DNA from: Telluribacter humicola
GTDB taxonomy: Bacteria; Bacteroidota; Bacteroidia; Cytophagales; Spirosomataceae
DNA length: 64,000 nucleotides
Assembly (NCBI RefSeq): GCF_017355935.1
Contig: NZ_JAFIQT010000001.1
Coordinates: forward strand, 186,001-250,000
Direction of reading: 5' to 3'
In this document: piece after piece, positions 35,230 through 43,743 of the stretch
Layout of the letters: each line of letters starts with the position of its first letter
How positions within the stretch are numbered: the stretch's first letter is position 1
Position numbers and translations under genes: made by a program
The notes under the pieces: generated by a model
Database searches by the model: none
The model's input: only the letters and a program-made list of their open reading frames with translations
What the model was told of the DNA's origin: nothing

Positions 35230-36018
35230 ATGAACACAACCGCTTTACTCATTATAGATGCCCAGTATGACTTCTGCGATCCTGCGGGTGCCCTATACGT
35301 GCCGGGGGCAGATCAGGATGTAGTACGCATTGCGGGTCTGATCCGGGAGCATACCGGGAAGATAGATCAGATAGTAGTAACTCTGGATACCCACCACGTA
35401 CTGAACATCGCTCACCCCGGCTTTTGGGAAGATCAGGAGGGTAATCCGCCCGCTCCCTTCACTCCTATCACGGCCGCCGATGTAGACGCCGGACGCTGGA
35501 TACCCCGCTACGAAGCGGACTATAGTAGGGAGTACGTTCGTACCCTTGAAGCTCAGGGGGAGTTTCAGCACTATATCTGGCCCGAGCATTGCCTGATCGG
35601 TACACGTGGTGCGGCGCTGGACGACGCCATTGCCGGAGCCATTCGGGAGTGGGTACACCGTACTGGTCGTGATTATGAAGCGGTGATCAAGGGAGTACAT
35701 CCATTCGCTGAGCACTTCGGCGTATTCAGAGCCCAGGTACCCGTGCCCGGAGCCCCCGAAACTGAGCTGAACACTTCCCTACTTACGCTGCTGAACCGCT
35801 ATGACCGGGTACTGCTTGTGGGGGAGGCCCGCTCGCATTGCGTAGGGACCAGCATGAAGCAAATCCTGAAGTATGCACCCGAACTGGTACCGAAGCTGGT
35901 GGCACTGACCGATTGTATGTCGGACGTGACGGGCTTGGGATATCTGGCGGATCCGATCTATGCCGAAGCCCGCGACAAAGGCGTGCTATTCACAACCTCG
36001 ACCGAAATCCAGTTTTAA
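35230..36018 (+). CDS. Isochorismatase-like cysteine hydrolase, nicotinamidase-type
   Basis: A 262-residue cytoplasmic hydrolase. The ATG at 35230 (MNTTALLIIDAQYDFCDPAGALYVPGA) is the family start; the longer frame overlaps the preceding gene. The catalytic triad of the family is present: Asp10 (IIDAQYDF), Lys154 (AVIKGVHPF) and nucleophile Cys204 (GEARSHCVGTS). Metal ligands as in nicotinamidase are suggested by Asp53 and His55 (TLDTHHV). The motifs favour nicotinamidase or a related amidase over isochorismatase, but at 262 residues it is longer than PncA (about 210), so the substrate is uncertain. Confidence 0.85.
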   Translation: MNTTALLIIDAQYDFCDPAGALYVPGADQDVVRIAGLIREHTGKIDQIVVTLDTHHVLNIAHPGFWEDQEGNPPAPFTPITAADVDAGRWIPRYEADYSREYVRTLEAQGEFQHYIWPEHCLIGTRGAALDDAIAGAIREWVHRTGRDYEAVIKGVHPFAEHFGVFRAQVPVPGAPETELNTSLLTLLNRYDRVLLVGEARSHCVGTSMKQILKYAPELVPKLVALTDCMSDVTGLGYLADPIYAEARDKGVLFTTSTEIQF

Positions 36019-36096
36019 TACCAATTCGTTGCTGAGCAGGCGGACAAGCGATCACTGCTATTCAATTTCCTGTTCTGCTCATAAATCCGCTTACTG

Positions 36097-36747
36097 ATGA
36101 GGCAATTTGTTTACCGGCAGTGGCCATTCCTGCTCCCCTTTGCAATCCTGTGGCTGGCAATGGGGGTTGTACAGCTCTTTTATGCGCAGAGTGATATCAT
36201 TATTTCGATTAATAACAACTGGAATCCATTTTCTGACTACCTCTTTAAGTACAGCACCCACCTGGGCGACAGTATTTTTATATTCGCAGTGGCCTTACTG
36301 ACGCTGTTATACTCATTCCGCAGAGCCCTGCTGATTATGCTCAGCTACCTGATAGCGGGTATGATCGTACAGATCTGTAAAAACTTTATATTTTCTGACA
36401 TACAACGCCCCTGGTATACCATGGCTAAGGTAGCGCCCTGGCTGCATAAGGTGGAGGGGGTGCAGATGTACCAGAACGGGAGCTTCCCCTCCGGACATAC
36501 TACGTCGGCCTTTGCCTTATTTGCGATGCTGGCTTTCATGAGTCGTACTCCGTGGCTCAAGGCGCTTTATCTGGTGCCGGCCGCGATGGTGGGCTACTCA
36601 CGTATGTACCTCCTGCAACATTTTATGATCGATGTGTACGTGGGCTCAATGCTGGGCGTAGTAAGTAGCGTCCTCCTTAATTATTATATCGAAAAGTACT
36701 GGGAGGCGCACCCTAAGGCGTGGCATCAGAAAGGCCTTCTGACCTGA
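36097..36747 (+). CDS. PAP2 superfamily phosphatase
   Basis: A 216-residue membrane protein with about six helices, starting at the ATG at 36097. The three PAP2 signatures are recognisable: a variant first motif KNFIFSDIQRPW (Lys and Arg-Pro spaced two residues wider than usual), PSGHTTS, and SRMYLLQHFMIDV. It would hydrolyse a lipid phosphate such as undecaprenyl pyrophosphate or phosphatidic acid at the periplasmic face. The gene to either side shares the strand, but gaps of about 80 bp leave operon status open. Confidence 0.9.
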   Translation: MRQFVYRQWPFLLPFAILWLAMGVVQLFYAQSDIIISINNNWNPFSDYLFKYSTHLGDSIFIFAVALLTLLYSFRRALLIMLSYLIAGMIVQICKNFIFSDIQRPWYTMAKVAPWLHKVEGVQMYQNGSFPSGHTTSAFALFAMLAFMSRTPWLKALYLVPAAMVGYSRMYLLQHFMIDVYVGSMLGVVSSVLLNYYIEKYWEAHPKAWHQKGLLT

Positions 36748-36789
36748 TATCTTTTTGGGGATAACAGTGGGAGTCTCAGTCGGTTTTTA

Positions 36790-36797
36790 TAAGTTTG
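36790..36797 (+). promoter_or_regulatory. Putative -7 promoter element for the SDR gene
   Basis: TAAGTTTG, an exact TAnnTTTG match, lies 31 bp upstream of the chosen SDR start. The -33 element is not clear. Confidence 0.42.
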
Positions 36798-36828
36798 TTA
36801 GGTAAGGTTGTTGTTTCTCTACAACAGC

Positions 36829-37611
36829 ATGACTTATCCCACCACTGAGCGCATGATACGATTCCAGGACCAGGTAGTAGTCATTACGGGGGGCGCCTCG
36901 GGAGTTGGCCGGGCTACGGCTCTGGCTTTTGCCGGAGAGGGAGGCCGTGTAGTAGTGGCTGATGTGGCCGAAGAAGGGGGACATGCCACCGTAGAAATGG
37001 TCCGCCAGGAAGGGGCCGAAGCCATGTTCATTACCTGTGATGTAGCGCAGCCCGATCAGCTACAGCAACTGGTCTCCGAAACCGTGAGGACCTACGGCAG
37101 GCTGGATGTAGCTATCAATAACGCGGGAGTGGGAGGAGTATTTGCGCGCACTGCCGACGTACCCGCCGAGGAGTACCATCGCGTTGTTAATATCAATTTG
37201 GGTGGGGTGTTTTTTGGAATGCAGTACCAGATCCGTCAGATGCTCCGGCAGGGCGGAGGGTGTATTGTGAATGTAGCCTCGCTGGCCGGGTTACGTGGCT
37301 TTGCCAACTGCTCCATCTATACCGCTACCAAGCACGCCATAGTAGGGCTTACGAAGGCTTCGTCAGCCGAATACGCCCGCAAAAACATCCGGATTAATGC
37401 GGTCTGTCCTACGTATACCCGATCTCCGCTCTTTGAACAGCTACTCGAGCTGAATCCCTCCTACGAAGAAAAATTCAAACTGAATATTCCCATGAGGCGT
37501 TACGGACAACCTGCTGATACGGCACAGGCTATTCTGTGGCTATGCGACCCCCGCAATACCTTTGTGACAGGACTGGCGCTACCCATTGACGGCGGTATGA
37601 TGGCTGTATAA
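36829..37611 (+). CDS. SDR family oxidoreductase
   Basis: A classical short-chain dehydrogenase of 260 residues from the ATG at 36829 (MTYPTTERMIRFQDQVVV). An ATG at 36853 is equally possible, and the upstream TTG is unlikely. Motifs: cofactor site TGGASGVG (about 18-25), acidic Asp after the second strand (VVVADVAEE, pointing to NAD), NNAGVGG, active-site Ser in NVASLAG, and YTATK (Tyr and Lys). The C-terminus ends FVTGLALPIDGGMM, usual for the family. Substrate unknown. The next gene starts 44 bp later. Confidence 0.92.
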   Translation: MTYPTTERMIRFQDQVVVITGGASGVGRATALAFAGEGGRVVVADVAEEGGHATVEMVRQEGAEAMFITCDVAQPDQLQQLVSETVRTYGRLDVAINNAGVGGVFARTADVPAEEYHRVVNINLGGVFFGMQYQIRQMLRQGGGCIVNVASLAGLRGFANCSIYTATKHAIVGLTKASSAEYARKNIRINAVCPTYTRSPLFEQLLELNPSYEEKFKLNIPMRRYGQPADTAQAILWLCDPRNTFVTGLALPIDGGMMAV

Positions 37612-37655
37612 GCCGGAACTATGTTTCTTATTGCTGAAAAACTGAATTGAATAGT

Positions 37656-39188
37656 ATGATTTTTGCTGGACGGTACCGCCATCTTATTCTATTATTAGTG
37701 GTAGCCTTTGGCTTTTTCTGGAACCTGGGCAATGCCCCTCTGTTTGATGAGGATGAGGGCTTCTTTGCCGAAGGAACGCGTGAAATGGCTCTGCGTGGAG
37801 ATTTTATCTCTACCTATATTAACCAGGAACCCCGCTTTGATAAGCCCCCCCTGACCAACTGGCTACAGTACGGAGCTACGCAGCTACTGGGCTGGAACGA
37901 ATGGGCCATGCGCCTGCCTTCGGCCGTGGCGGCTCTGGGCTGGATGCTGGCCATATTCCTGTTTGTGCGAAAGCGACTGAGCGAGCGGGAGGCTTTCTAC
38001 GCCACACTCATGGCAGCCTGCTCTCTACAGATCACCATCATTGGCAAGGCGGCCCTGGCCGATGCCCTGCTCAATGCCTTTCTGGTGGGGGCCATGTTTA
38101 GCCAGTACGAGATACTGCAGGGCGGTCATAGGAAGTATACCTTTCTTTTCTACGGATTTTCGGCGCTCGGCTTTCTGTCCAAAGGCCCCATTGCGGTACT
38201 GGTACCCGGTGCGGTTACGGTCCTGTACCTGCTGCGCTGGCGGAGTATCCGGCCGCTCTGGCGGGTCCTCGACGGCTCAGGTATCCTCTTGTTTCTGCTT
38301 ATTACGCTGCCGTGGTACTTACTACAGTACCAACAGATGGGGCAGGCATTCATAGATGGTTTTTTCCTTAGCCATAACGTCAACCGCTTCCGGACTACCT
38401 TTGAAGGCCATTACGGCGGCATCCTGTACTTTGTACCTATCCTGCTGGTGGGGCTACTACCCTATACGGCGGTGGTACTTTCGGCTTTTGGCAGGCTGCG
38501 CTACCTGTGGCACGACAGGTACTTCTCGTTCCACCTGCTGTGGTTTGTTTTTATCTTTGTGTTCTTCTCGCTGTCGGGTACCAAGCTGCACCACTATATT
38601 ATCTACGGCTATACGCCACTCTTTGTGCTGGCAGCCTGGTACATTGCTTACAATCCCGGCTTGCCGCTGATCTGGCCCCTGCTGGTATTCATGATCATTC
38701 TGCTGGTGGCGCCTTTTACGCTGCCCAACTTTATTCCGATGATCAATGATGCTTATGTTGTGGAGGTCATACAGGGAGCCGCCGCTGAGTTTAATCAGGA
38801 GTATTACATCGCTATGGGAGTACTCTTGCTGGTCTTGCTGGTATTGGAAGTAAAGAAGAGCTGGCCCAAGGACCTGCGGCTGCTACTGGCCGGACTGGTA
38901 CTGCTGGTGACGATCAATATTCTTTGGATGCCCCGGCTGGCCAATCTCCTGCAGGAGCCGGTGAAGCAGGCGGCTCTGCTGGCCAAACAGCGGGGCTATA
39001 CTAATCTGGTGGTGTATGATCACTATTACCCCAGCTTTCATTTTTACTCCGGCCTATTTGCCGAAGAACGTACACCTCGCACTAGTGATATCGTACTGGC
39101 CCGAAAGCACCGCCTGGAGGGAGTGCAGAACAAGGAGATTCTTTACGAAAAATACGGAGTGGTACTGGCCAGAATCCAAGGGCCATAA
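37656..39188 (+). CDS. GT39/ArnT-like dolichyl-phosphate-mannose-type glycosyltransferase
   Basis: A 510-residue GT-C enzyme with about 11-12 membrane segments, starting at the ATG at 37656 (MIFAGRYRHLILLLVV). The first periplasmic loop carries the catalytic-type DE pair in LFDEDEGFFAEGTREM, followed by FDKPPLTNWLQY, which is the hallmark of ArnT/PMT relatives. It would move a sugar from a polyprenyl carrier onto a lipid, protein or glycan outside the cytoplasm. The acceptor is not revealed by its neighbours. The start is close to the SDR gene, so the two could be co-transcribed. Confidence 0.88.
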   Translation: MIFAGRYRHLILLLVVAFGFFWNLGNAPLFDEDEGFFAEGTREMALRGDFISTYINQEPRFDKPPLTNWLQYGATQLLGWNEWAMRLPSAVAALGWMLAIFLFVRKRLSEREAFYATLMAACSLQITIIGKAALADALLNAFLVGAMFSQYEILQGGHRKYTFLFYGFSALGFLSKGPIAVLVPGAVTVLYLLRWRSIRPLWRVLDGSGILLFLLITLPWYLLQYQQMGQAFIDGFFLSHNVNRFRTTFEGHYGGILYFVPILLVGLLPYTAVVLSAFGRLRYLWHDRYFSFHLLWFVFIFVFFSLSGTKLHHYIIYGYTPLFVLAAWYIAYNPGLPLIWPLLVFMIILLVAPFTLPNFIPMINDAYVVEVIQGAAAEFNQEYYIAMGVLLLVLLVLEVKKSWPKDLRLLLAGLVLLVTINILWMPRLANLLQEPVKQAALLAKQRGYTNLVVYDHYYPSFHFYSGLFAEERTPRTSDIVLARKHRLEGVQNKEILYEKYGVVLARIQGP

Positions 39189-39293
39189 CGGGTAGTTGCA
39201 GGAACTTGGGACAAATGGATAAGCAAGAAAAAAAGCATCTATCTTCCAACCAATAGCAGTAGGGGAGAGTCTCACCTGAAAAACTTGTCATCT

Positions 39294-39653
39294 ATGAAAA
39301 TACGGATACTGCTGGCAGCCCTCCTGCTTACGCTGATTTCAACAGCTGAGCAGTGTGGTATTGGCCCTGATCGCCTGCGCGACGGTTGCTTCGCCGACGC
39401 CCCCCTGGAAACAATTCCATGGGCTAAAAACCAATTAGCTTCCTTCCAGCAACCCAAAAGCGGGCCTTTGCGCGTAGTAGTATACTCCTACCGTAATGAG
39501 CAGTTTCTGGCTTTTGAGAACGCATTTATTTCTTCGCCCATGAGCTATATTTTTGACTGCTCGGGTACCTCTATTGCACAGAGAAATATAAATTATAACG
39601 GCTTCTATGATGAAGTCAAAACGCTCAAAGTACTTATTAGAGATACTTATTAG
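39294..39653 (+). CDS. Small exported protein of unknown function
   Basis: 119 residues from the ATG at 39294 (MKIRILLAALLLTLISTAEQC), with a clear signal peptide. The mature part has Cys residues in AEQCGIGPDRLRDGCFADAP and a later FDCSG, suggesting disulfides. The stretch PLETIPWAKNQLASF is reminiscent of small Bacteroidota exported proteins of the 'IPWLK' type. The Cys after the signal peptide is preceded by Gln, so a lipobox is not convincing. No function can be given. Confidence 0.75.
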   Translation: MKIRILLAALLLTLISTAEQCGIGPDRLRDGCFADAPLETIPWAKNQLASFQQPKSGPLRVVVYSYRNEQFLAFENAFISSPMSYIFDCSGTSIAQRNINYNGFYDEVKTLKVLIRDTY

Positions 39654-39712
39654 ATTATTGCTGTCAAAGTACCCTACGCGCTGGCTAAGCGATATATTAC
39701 TAGCTATCATTG

Positions 39713-39752
39713 AAAAAGCCTGAGGCCACTGTCAGACAGCGGCCCCAGGCCT
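39713..39752 (-). terminator. Terminator after the lipoprotein gene
   Basis: On the minus strand a long imperfect stem (GCCTG and GGCC outer blocks pairing with GGCC and CAGGC, with an inner CTGTC/GACAG) is followed by TTTTTC. It is about 30 bp beyond the lipoprotein stop and could also end the convergent plus-strand gene. Confidence 0.78.
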
Positions 39753-39782
39753 GAAACCTCCCGTGGTGTGGATATTAACTGA

Positions 39783-40565
39783 TTAATTATTCATAGTAAG
39801 TTGTTCGTGCGTCTCCTCCACGTTGTGGCGGAGCATCAGGCCCGACGATACGCTCGCCAGTACCAGCTTCAGTTCCGGGTGGATATTGTCTTTGAGCCAA
39901 ACTTTCCCGTTGTTCAGGGTCGATACCGCGCCGATGGTCTTACCATCCAGTTGGAACTCGTAGCCGTAAACAGTGGTAGGATTAGCTAGTTTGGAGCCGC
40001 CTTCCAGTTCGCGCAGACCCACAATATCAATGCGGGTACCGTCGGTGTTGCTGCGGATAAAGCCTAACGTGGTGTTTTTGAGCGTACGGCCGCCGTCTAC
40101 GTTGTGGACGATAAACTCCCAGCCTTCCTTAGAGCCGCTGAGTTCAATACCACCGGCAAAGTAGTTGCGGTAGTTGGTTGAGAGGGAGAAGTACTCCCGT
40201 ACGGGCGATACATCCACATCTCTAAAACGGCTTACAAAGGCTACCTCCGCCGAACGGCCACCGGGGCCATACTGCTGGAAGCTTAGTTTTTCACGGGCTC
40301 CGTTGAAGCGGGCTACAAAGGGTATCGAATAGCTGAATGTCCAGCCGCGCTTTACTTTACTGGTAGTATAGTCGCCGAAGGTGAGTACCTGCCCGATCTG
40401 GAATCCCTGGCGTCCTTTGACAGAATACTCCGTCGAAACAGATTTGAGGTCATTGGTAACTGCAACTTCGGCAGTACGACAAGCCGTAAAGGCTACGGCC
40501 AGAAATGCGAGCATGAGGGTGTACCGTCCGGCGGTAACGATGGGGGTGAGTGTTATTTTTTTCAT
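39783..40565 (-). CDS. Putative lipoprotein, function unknown
   Basis: 260 residues from the ATG at 40565. The N-terminal hydrophobic segment ends in LAVAFTACRTAEVAV, a plausible lipobox (Cys at about 29). The rest is beta-rich (SYSIPFVARFNG, GIELSGSKEGWEFIVHNV, VYGYEFQLDGKTIGAVSTLNNGKVWL) without membrane segments. No family is recognised with certainty. It reads like a surface or outer-membrane lipoprotein. It diverges from the MFS transporter gene over a gap of about 260 bp containing phased T-tracts. Confidence 0.78.
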   Translation of the reverse strand: MKKITLTPIVTAGRYTLMLAFLAVAFTACRTAEVAVTNDLKSVSTEYSVKGRQGFQIGQVLTFGDYTTSKVKRGWTFSYSIPFVARFNGAREKLSFQQYGPGGRSAEVAFVSRFRDVDVSPVREYFSLSTNYRNYFAGGIELSGSKEGWEFIVHNVDGGRTLKNTTLGFIRSNTDGTRIDIVGLRELEGGSKLANPTTVYGYEFQLDGKTIGAVSTLNNGKVWLKDNIHPELKLVLASVSSGLMLRHNVEETHEQLTMNN

Positions 40566-40826
40566 GGCTAACTAGGTGATTACTGTATATAAGAGGTGCA
40601 GGTGCAGCAAAAGGTTGGAACAGGAGCCACTTTTTTAGCCAGTTTTTTAGTGGAAGCTAGCTGTTTTTTATAGAATATTGTACTTAGCCTTTGATACTAA
40701 CTGTCTGCTCCGAATTGTACATTGTGTGCATCTGGAGGCCCGAAACTAGTTAAACCTATTGACAGGTAGTCTCTGTTTTGTATGAAGACGGGATACCTGC
40801 TGATCAGTGGAGCAGGTACATTACCA

Positions 40827-42017
40827 ATGGAAGCCAGTACTATACGTCATCGTCCTGCTTATCTTCTGCCGTTGCTGGTAGCGGCACAGTTTGCCGGTAC
40901 TTCGCTCTGGTTTGCTCCCAATGCCGTTTTGCTCAATCTGCAGCCCTTTCATCCCGGCGTTACTACCTTTCTGCCTACCATGACCACGGCCGTGCAGCTG
41001 GGTTTTGTGCTGGGTACTCTTTGCTACTCCTGGTTTTCGGTAGCCGATCGGTACTCGCCCGTGCGGGTATTTATGCTGTCGGCTCTACTGGCCGCCCTGA
41101 CCAACGCGGGAGTACTGCTGAGCTACCAGTGGCTCCCGGGCCTGTTCATGACGCGCATGGCGGTAGGCTTTTTTCTGGCCGGGGTGTACCCCGTTGGGAT
41201 GAAGATCTGCAGCGATTGGTATGAGGCCGGTTTGGGCAAGGCACTGGGCTATCTGGTGGGAGCGCTGGTACTGGGGACCGCATTTCCGCACCTGATCCGG
41301 GCCCTGTCGGTGCAGCTCGACTGGCGATACGTGATCCTGGCTACGTCGGCCCTGGCCGTAGCCGGTGGACTGGTAGTAGGCCTATTGGTAGCAGATGGAC
41401 CTTTCCGGCGGAAGGCCGGGCGGCTCAATCCTGCCATGCTCGGGGAGGTATTCCGGGTACCTGATTTCAGGCGGTATGCCTTTGGGTACTTTGGCCATAT
41501 GTTTGAGATATACACCTTCTGGGCCTTCGTTCCGCTATTGCTGTTCACCTATACCCGACTGACCGGAACTGGACTGGATGTACCTCTTTGGTCATTCGTG
41601 ATTATAGCGGTAGGGGCTCTGGGCTGCGTCTCACTGGGTGAACTGTCGCAGCGGTGGGGAAGCCATCGGACCGCCTGGCTGGCGCTGCTGATATCGGCTA
41701 TTTGCTGTGGACTGGTACTTGGTATGGCGCTGTTGCCGGTAGTGGTACTGGTAGGGTACTTGATTGTATGGGGCATGAGTGCAGCGGGTGACTCGCCGCA
41801 GTTTTCGGCACTTGTGGCCCAGCACGCTCCCGTCGATTATCGGGCTACGGCCATTACTATCGTTACCTCCATTGGTTTTTTTATTACCATTCCCAGCCTG
41901 TACCTGACGCAGTGGCTGTTCGGCCTGTTTGGGCACCAGGCGCTGGTCGTGCTGGTACTGGGTGGTATCTTTGGCCTGCGGGCCATGCGGCATCGAAAGG
42001 TAGCCCCACGTGTATGA
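40827..42017 (+). CDS. MFS transporter
   Basis: A 396-residue, roughly 12-helix transporter. The ATG at 40827 (MEASTIRHRPAYLLPLLVAAQFAGTSLWFAPNAVL) matches the usual short N-terminus; an in-frame ATG at 40782 would add 15 residues. Visible MFS features are the SLWFAPNAV first helix, DRYSPVRVFM loop and the second-half start near residue 205. The AGTSLWFA opening is typical of a group of bacterial MFS proteins annotated only as transporters. Substrate unknown. A hairpin follows about 70 bp after the stop. Confidence 0.88.
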   Translation: MEASTIRHRPAYLLPLLVAAQFAGTSLWFAPNAVLLNLQPFHPGVTTFLPTMTTAVQLGFVLGTLCYSWFSVADRYSPVRVFMLSALLAALTNAGVLLSYQWLPGLFMTRMAVGFFLAGVYPVGMKICSDWYEAGLGKALGYLVGALVLGTAFPHLIRALSVQLDWRYVILATSALAVAGGLVVGLLVADGPFRRKAGRLNPAMLGEVFRVPDFRRYAFGYFGHMFEIYTFWAFVPLLLFTYTRLTGTGLDVPLWSFVIIAVGALGCVSLGELSQRWGSHRTAWLALLISAICCGLVLGMALLPVVVLVGYLIVWGMSAAGDSPQFSALVAQHAPVDYRATAITIVTSIGFFITIPSLYLTQWLFGLFGHQALVVLVLGGIFGLRAMRHRKVAPRV

Positions 42018-42084
42018 TAACACCTACAAAAGCTAACATTAACTGTATTGGTTAAGTAGATCATAAATATAAGAAAGCTGCAAA

Positions 42085-42112
42085 CCGTAGCCTGTGTCCC
42101 CACAGGCCACGG
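42085..42112 (+). terminator. Hairpin after the MFS gene, possible terminator
   Basis: GCCTGTG (42090-42096) and CACAGGC (42101-42107) pair around a TCCC loop, extended outwards by CCGT/ACGG with one mismatch. The following bases are AT-rich but lack a true T-run, so termination is plausible rather than certain. Confidence 0.45.
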
Positions 42113-42171
42113 AATTAATAACCTTGTTAATCAATACACCGTCGCTAAAAACTACTAGCTAACCCCTACCT

Positions 42172-42675
42172 ATGAAACCAGCCAGTTATTGGGTAAATAA
42201 ATACAACATGCAGGCCCACCCCGAAGGAGGGTACTTTGCTGAAACCTACCGCTCCGCGGAACAGATCCCCCAGTCGGCCCTGCCCGACCGCTTTGGAGGC
42301 AGTCGGGTGTTCAGTACCGGGATATATTTCCTGCTTGAAGGGCACCACTTCTCGGCACTGCACCAGATCCAGTCCGATGAGCTGTGGCACTTCTATACCG
42401 GCGATCCGCTGGAGGTGTACGTCATCCATCCGGAGGATGGTCTATTGGAAGTCATCAGGCTAGGGCCTGATCCAGAGCGGGGCGAGGTGTTTCAGGCGGC
42501 GGTACCGGCGGGTACCTGGTTTGGCTCCCGCCCCATTCCTGGCAGCACCTACTCACTGGTAGGCTGTACCGTAGCGCCGGGCTTTGATTTTGCTGATTTC
42601 GAACTGGCCGATCGGGAGCTGCTGCTGGCGCAGTATCCCCAGCACCGGGAGGTGATTGAGGCGCTGACGCGGTAG
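42172..42675 (+). CDS. DUF985 family cupin
   Basis: A 167-residue cytoplasmic cupin of the DUF985 (Cupin_5) family, starting at the ATG at 42172. Family wording is clear: MQAHPEGGYFAETYRS, TGIYFLLEGHHFSALHQIQSDELWHFYTGDPLEVYVI, the second-strand VPAGTWFGSRP, and VAPGFDFADFELADRELL near the end. The His residues of the LHQIQSDELWHF segment could bind a metal. The biochemical role of the family is not settled. It converges with the next minus-strand gene with only 9 bp between stops. Confidence 0.93.
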   Translation: MKPASYWVNKYNMQAHPEGGYFAETYRSAEQIPQSALPDRFGGSRVFSTGIYFLLEGHHFSALHQIQSDELWHFYTGDPLEVYVIHPEDGLLEVIRLGPDPERGEVFQAAVPAGTWFGSRPIPGSTYSLVGCTVAPGFDFADFELADRELLLAQYPQHREVIEALTR

Positions 42676-42684
42676 CTTAGTTGG

Positions 42685-43134
42685 CTACAGCTTTCTGCGG
42701 ATTACCGTCGAGTGCAGTACCCGGATGCGCCAGCCTTTTCGGGTCTTTTCCAGAATGGCCGATTCCAGCCAGCGGATGGTTGTTTCTTTTTGGTTGCGGG
42801 TGATTACCGCGGTATTCTCGTAGTTGGTCCAGGCTAAGTTGCCCTTCACAATGGTGTTGAAGAAGTCAAAACTGTTGAGGCGCTTGAAGTCGGCCGGGCG
42901 TGTGACGGCGAATTTGACTGCCAGCGTATCTATATTCCAAACCATCCCGTCTTCCAACAGCAGAAAATCCTCCGTAACCGTTTCCTTCATCTTTGGGATG
43001 CTGGCTTCTGTCAGGGCGTCAAAAAACAGCACTACCATCTGCTCTACCTCTTTCTGTTCTTTGGTTTTGGTTTGGGCCAGTACCTGCTGTAGAGGCAGGC
43101 TGATGAGTATCAGCAGGAGTATCTTTTTTAGCAT
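42685..43134 (-). CDS. Exported NTF2-like (SnoaL/DUF4440-type) protein
   Basis: 149 residues with a signal peptide (MLKKILLLILISLPLQQVLAQ). The mature part has the NTF2-like cone fold pattern: a helix (EQMVVLFFDALTEASIPKMKETVTEDFLLLEDG) followed by strands ending LESAILEKTRKGWRIRVLHSTVIRR. Members of this fold include isomerases and binding proteins; nothing here identifies a catalytic site. The start at 43134 directly precedes the signal peptide. Confidence 0.8.
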   Translation of the reverse strand: MLKKILLLILISLPLQQVLAQTKTKEQKEVEQMVVLFFDALTEASIPKMKETVTEDFLLLEDGMVWNIDTLAVKFAVTRPADFKRLNSFDFFNTIVKGNLAWTNYENTAVITRNQKETTIRWLESAILEKTRKGWRIRVLHSTVIRRKL

Positions 43135-43177
43135 ATTGAGTAAGTTGAAATATGATTATCTGACCTTATAGAAGCCA

Positions 43178-43576
43178 CTACTGCAGGAGTTCCCGTTCTT
43201 TCAGCCAGTCAAATATGATCTGATCGACCGGCGATACCTTATCCCGGTCATAGTAGCTGAGCCATACGACCTCCTCTATCTCGTTGGAGGCGGCTATGGT
43301 ACCTTCGTAGCTACTCTCATAGCAGGTCATCTTCACTTCCACGCCTTCGGGCTGGTTGTCTGCCTGCGCCTGAAATACACCTACCAGCCGGATACTGTCC
43401 TCAACCAGCTCCACAGTGAGTTCTTCCCGAATCTCACGGGAGAGCGCTTCCCAATCACTTTCGCCGGGATCCCGTTTCCCTCCCGGAAAGTAGTACTTAC
43501 TTCGGCCCCGGCTCCGGGTGCTCAGTATTTTGCCGTCGCGAATCTCAATCCAGGCTAGTTTGTCTATGATAGTCAT
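43178..43576 (-). CDS. Nudix hydrolase
   Basis: A 132-residue protein from the ATG at 43576 (MTIIDKLAWIEIRDGKILSTRSRG); the longer frame adds 21 unlikely residues. The Nudix box is complete: GGKRDPGESDWEALSREIREEL, that is G-x5-E-x7-REIREE. It cleaves a nucleoside-diphosphate-linked substrate, which cannot be named from the box. It diverges from the DUF1080 gene over about 165 bp. Confidence 0.92.
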   Translation of the reverse strand: MTIIDKLAWIEIRDGKILSTRSRGRSKYYFPGGKRDPGESDWEALSREIREELTVELVEDSIRLVGVFQAQADNQPEGVEVKMTCYESSYEGTIAASNEIEEVVWLSYYDRDKVSPVDQIIFDWLKERELLQ

Positions 43577-43743
43577 AGCGGGTAGTGGTAATCCGGCCGC
43601 TAAATTAATGATAAAGCTGTACAGTACTACCGGGTCCAAGGGTACTTACATCCCGATGTCCACTCAGTAGATATTTTCCGGCCCAACTGGTAGTTTCCAT
43701 GTTTTGACGCTTTTCTACAAGTAGCCGTACTAATCCCTGACGT

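Noticed and set aside
36033-36081. Inverted repeat TGAGCAG ... CTGCTCA between the hydrolase and PAP2 genes
   Set aside because: Seven-bp arms 35 bp apart without T-run or symmetry inside; expected by chance.
40759-40787. TTGACA ... TATGAA sigma-70-like promoter before the MFS gene
   Set aside because: Bacteroidota primary sigma prefers TTTG/TAnnTTTG; the -10-like part overlaps an alternative start codon, so it is kept as a coincidence.
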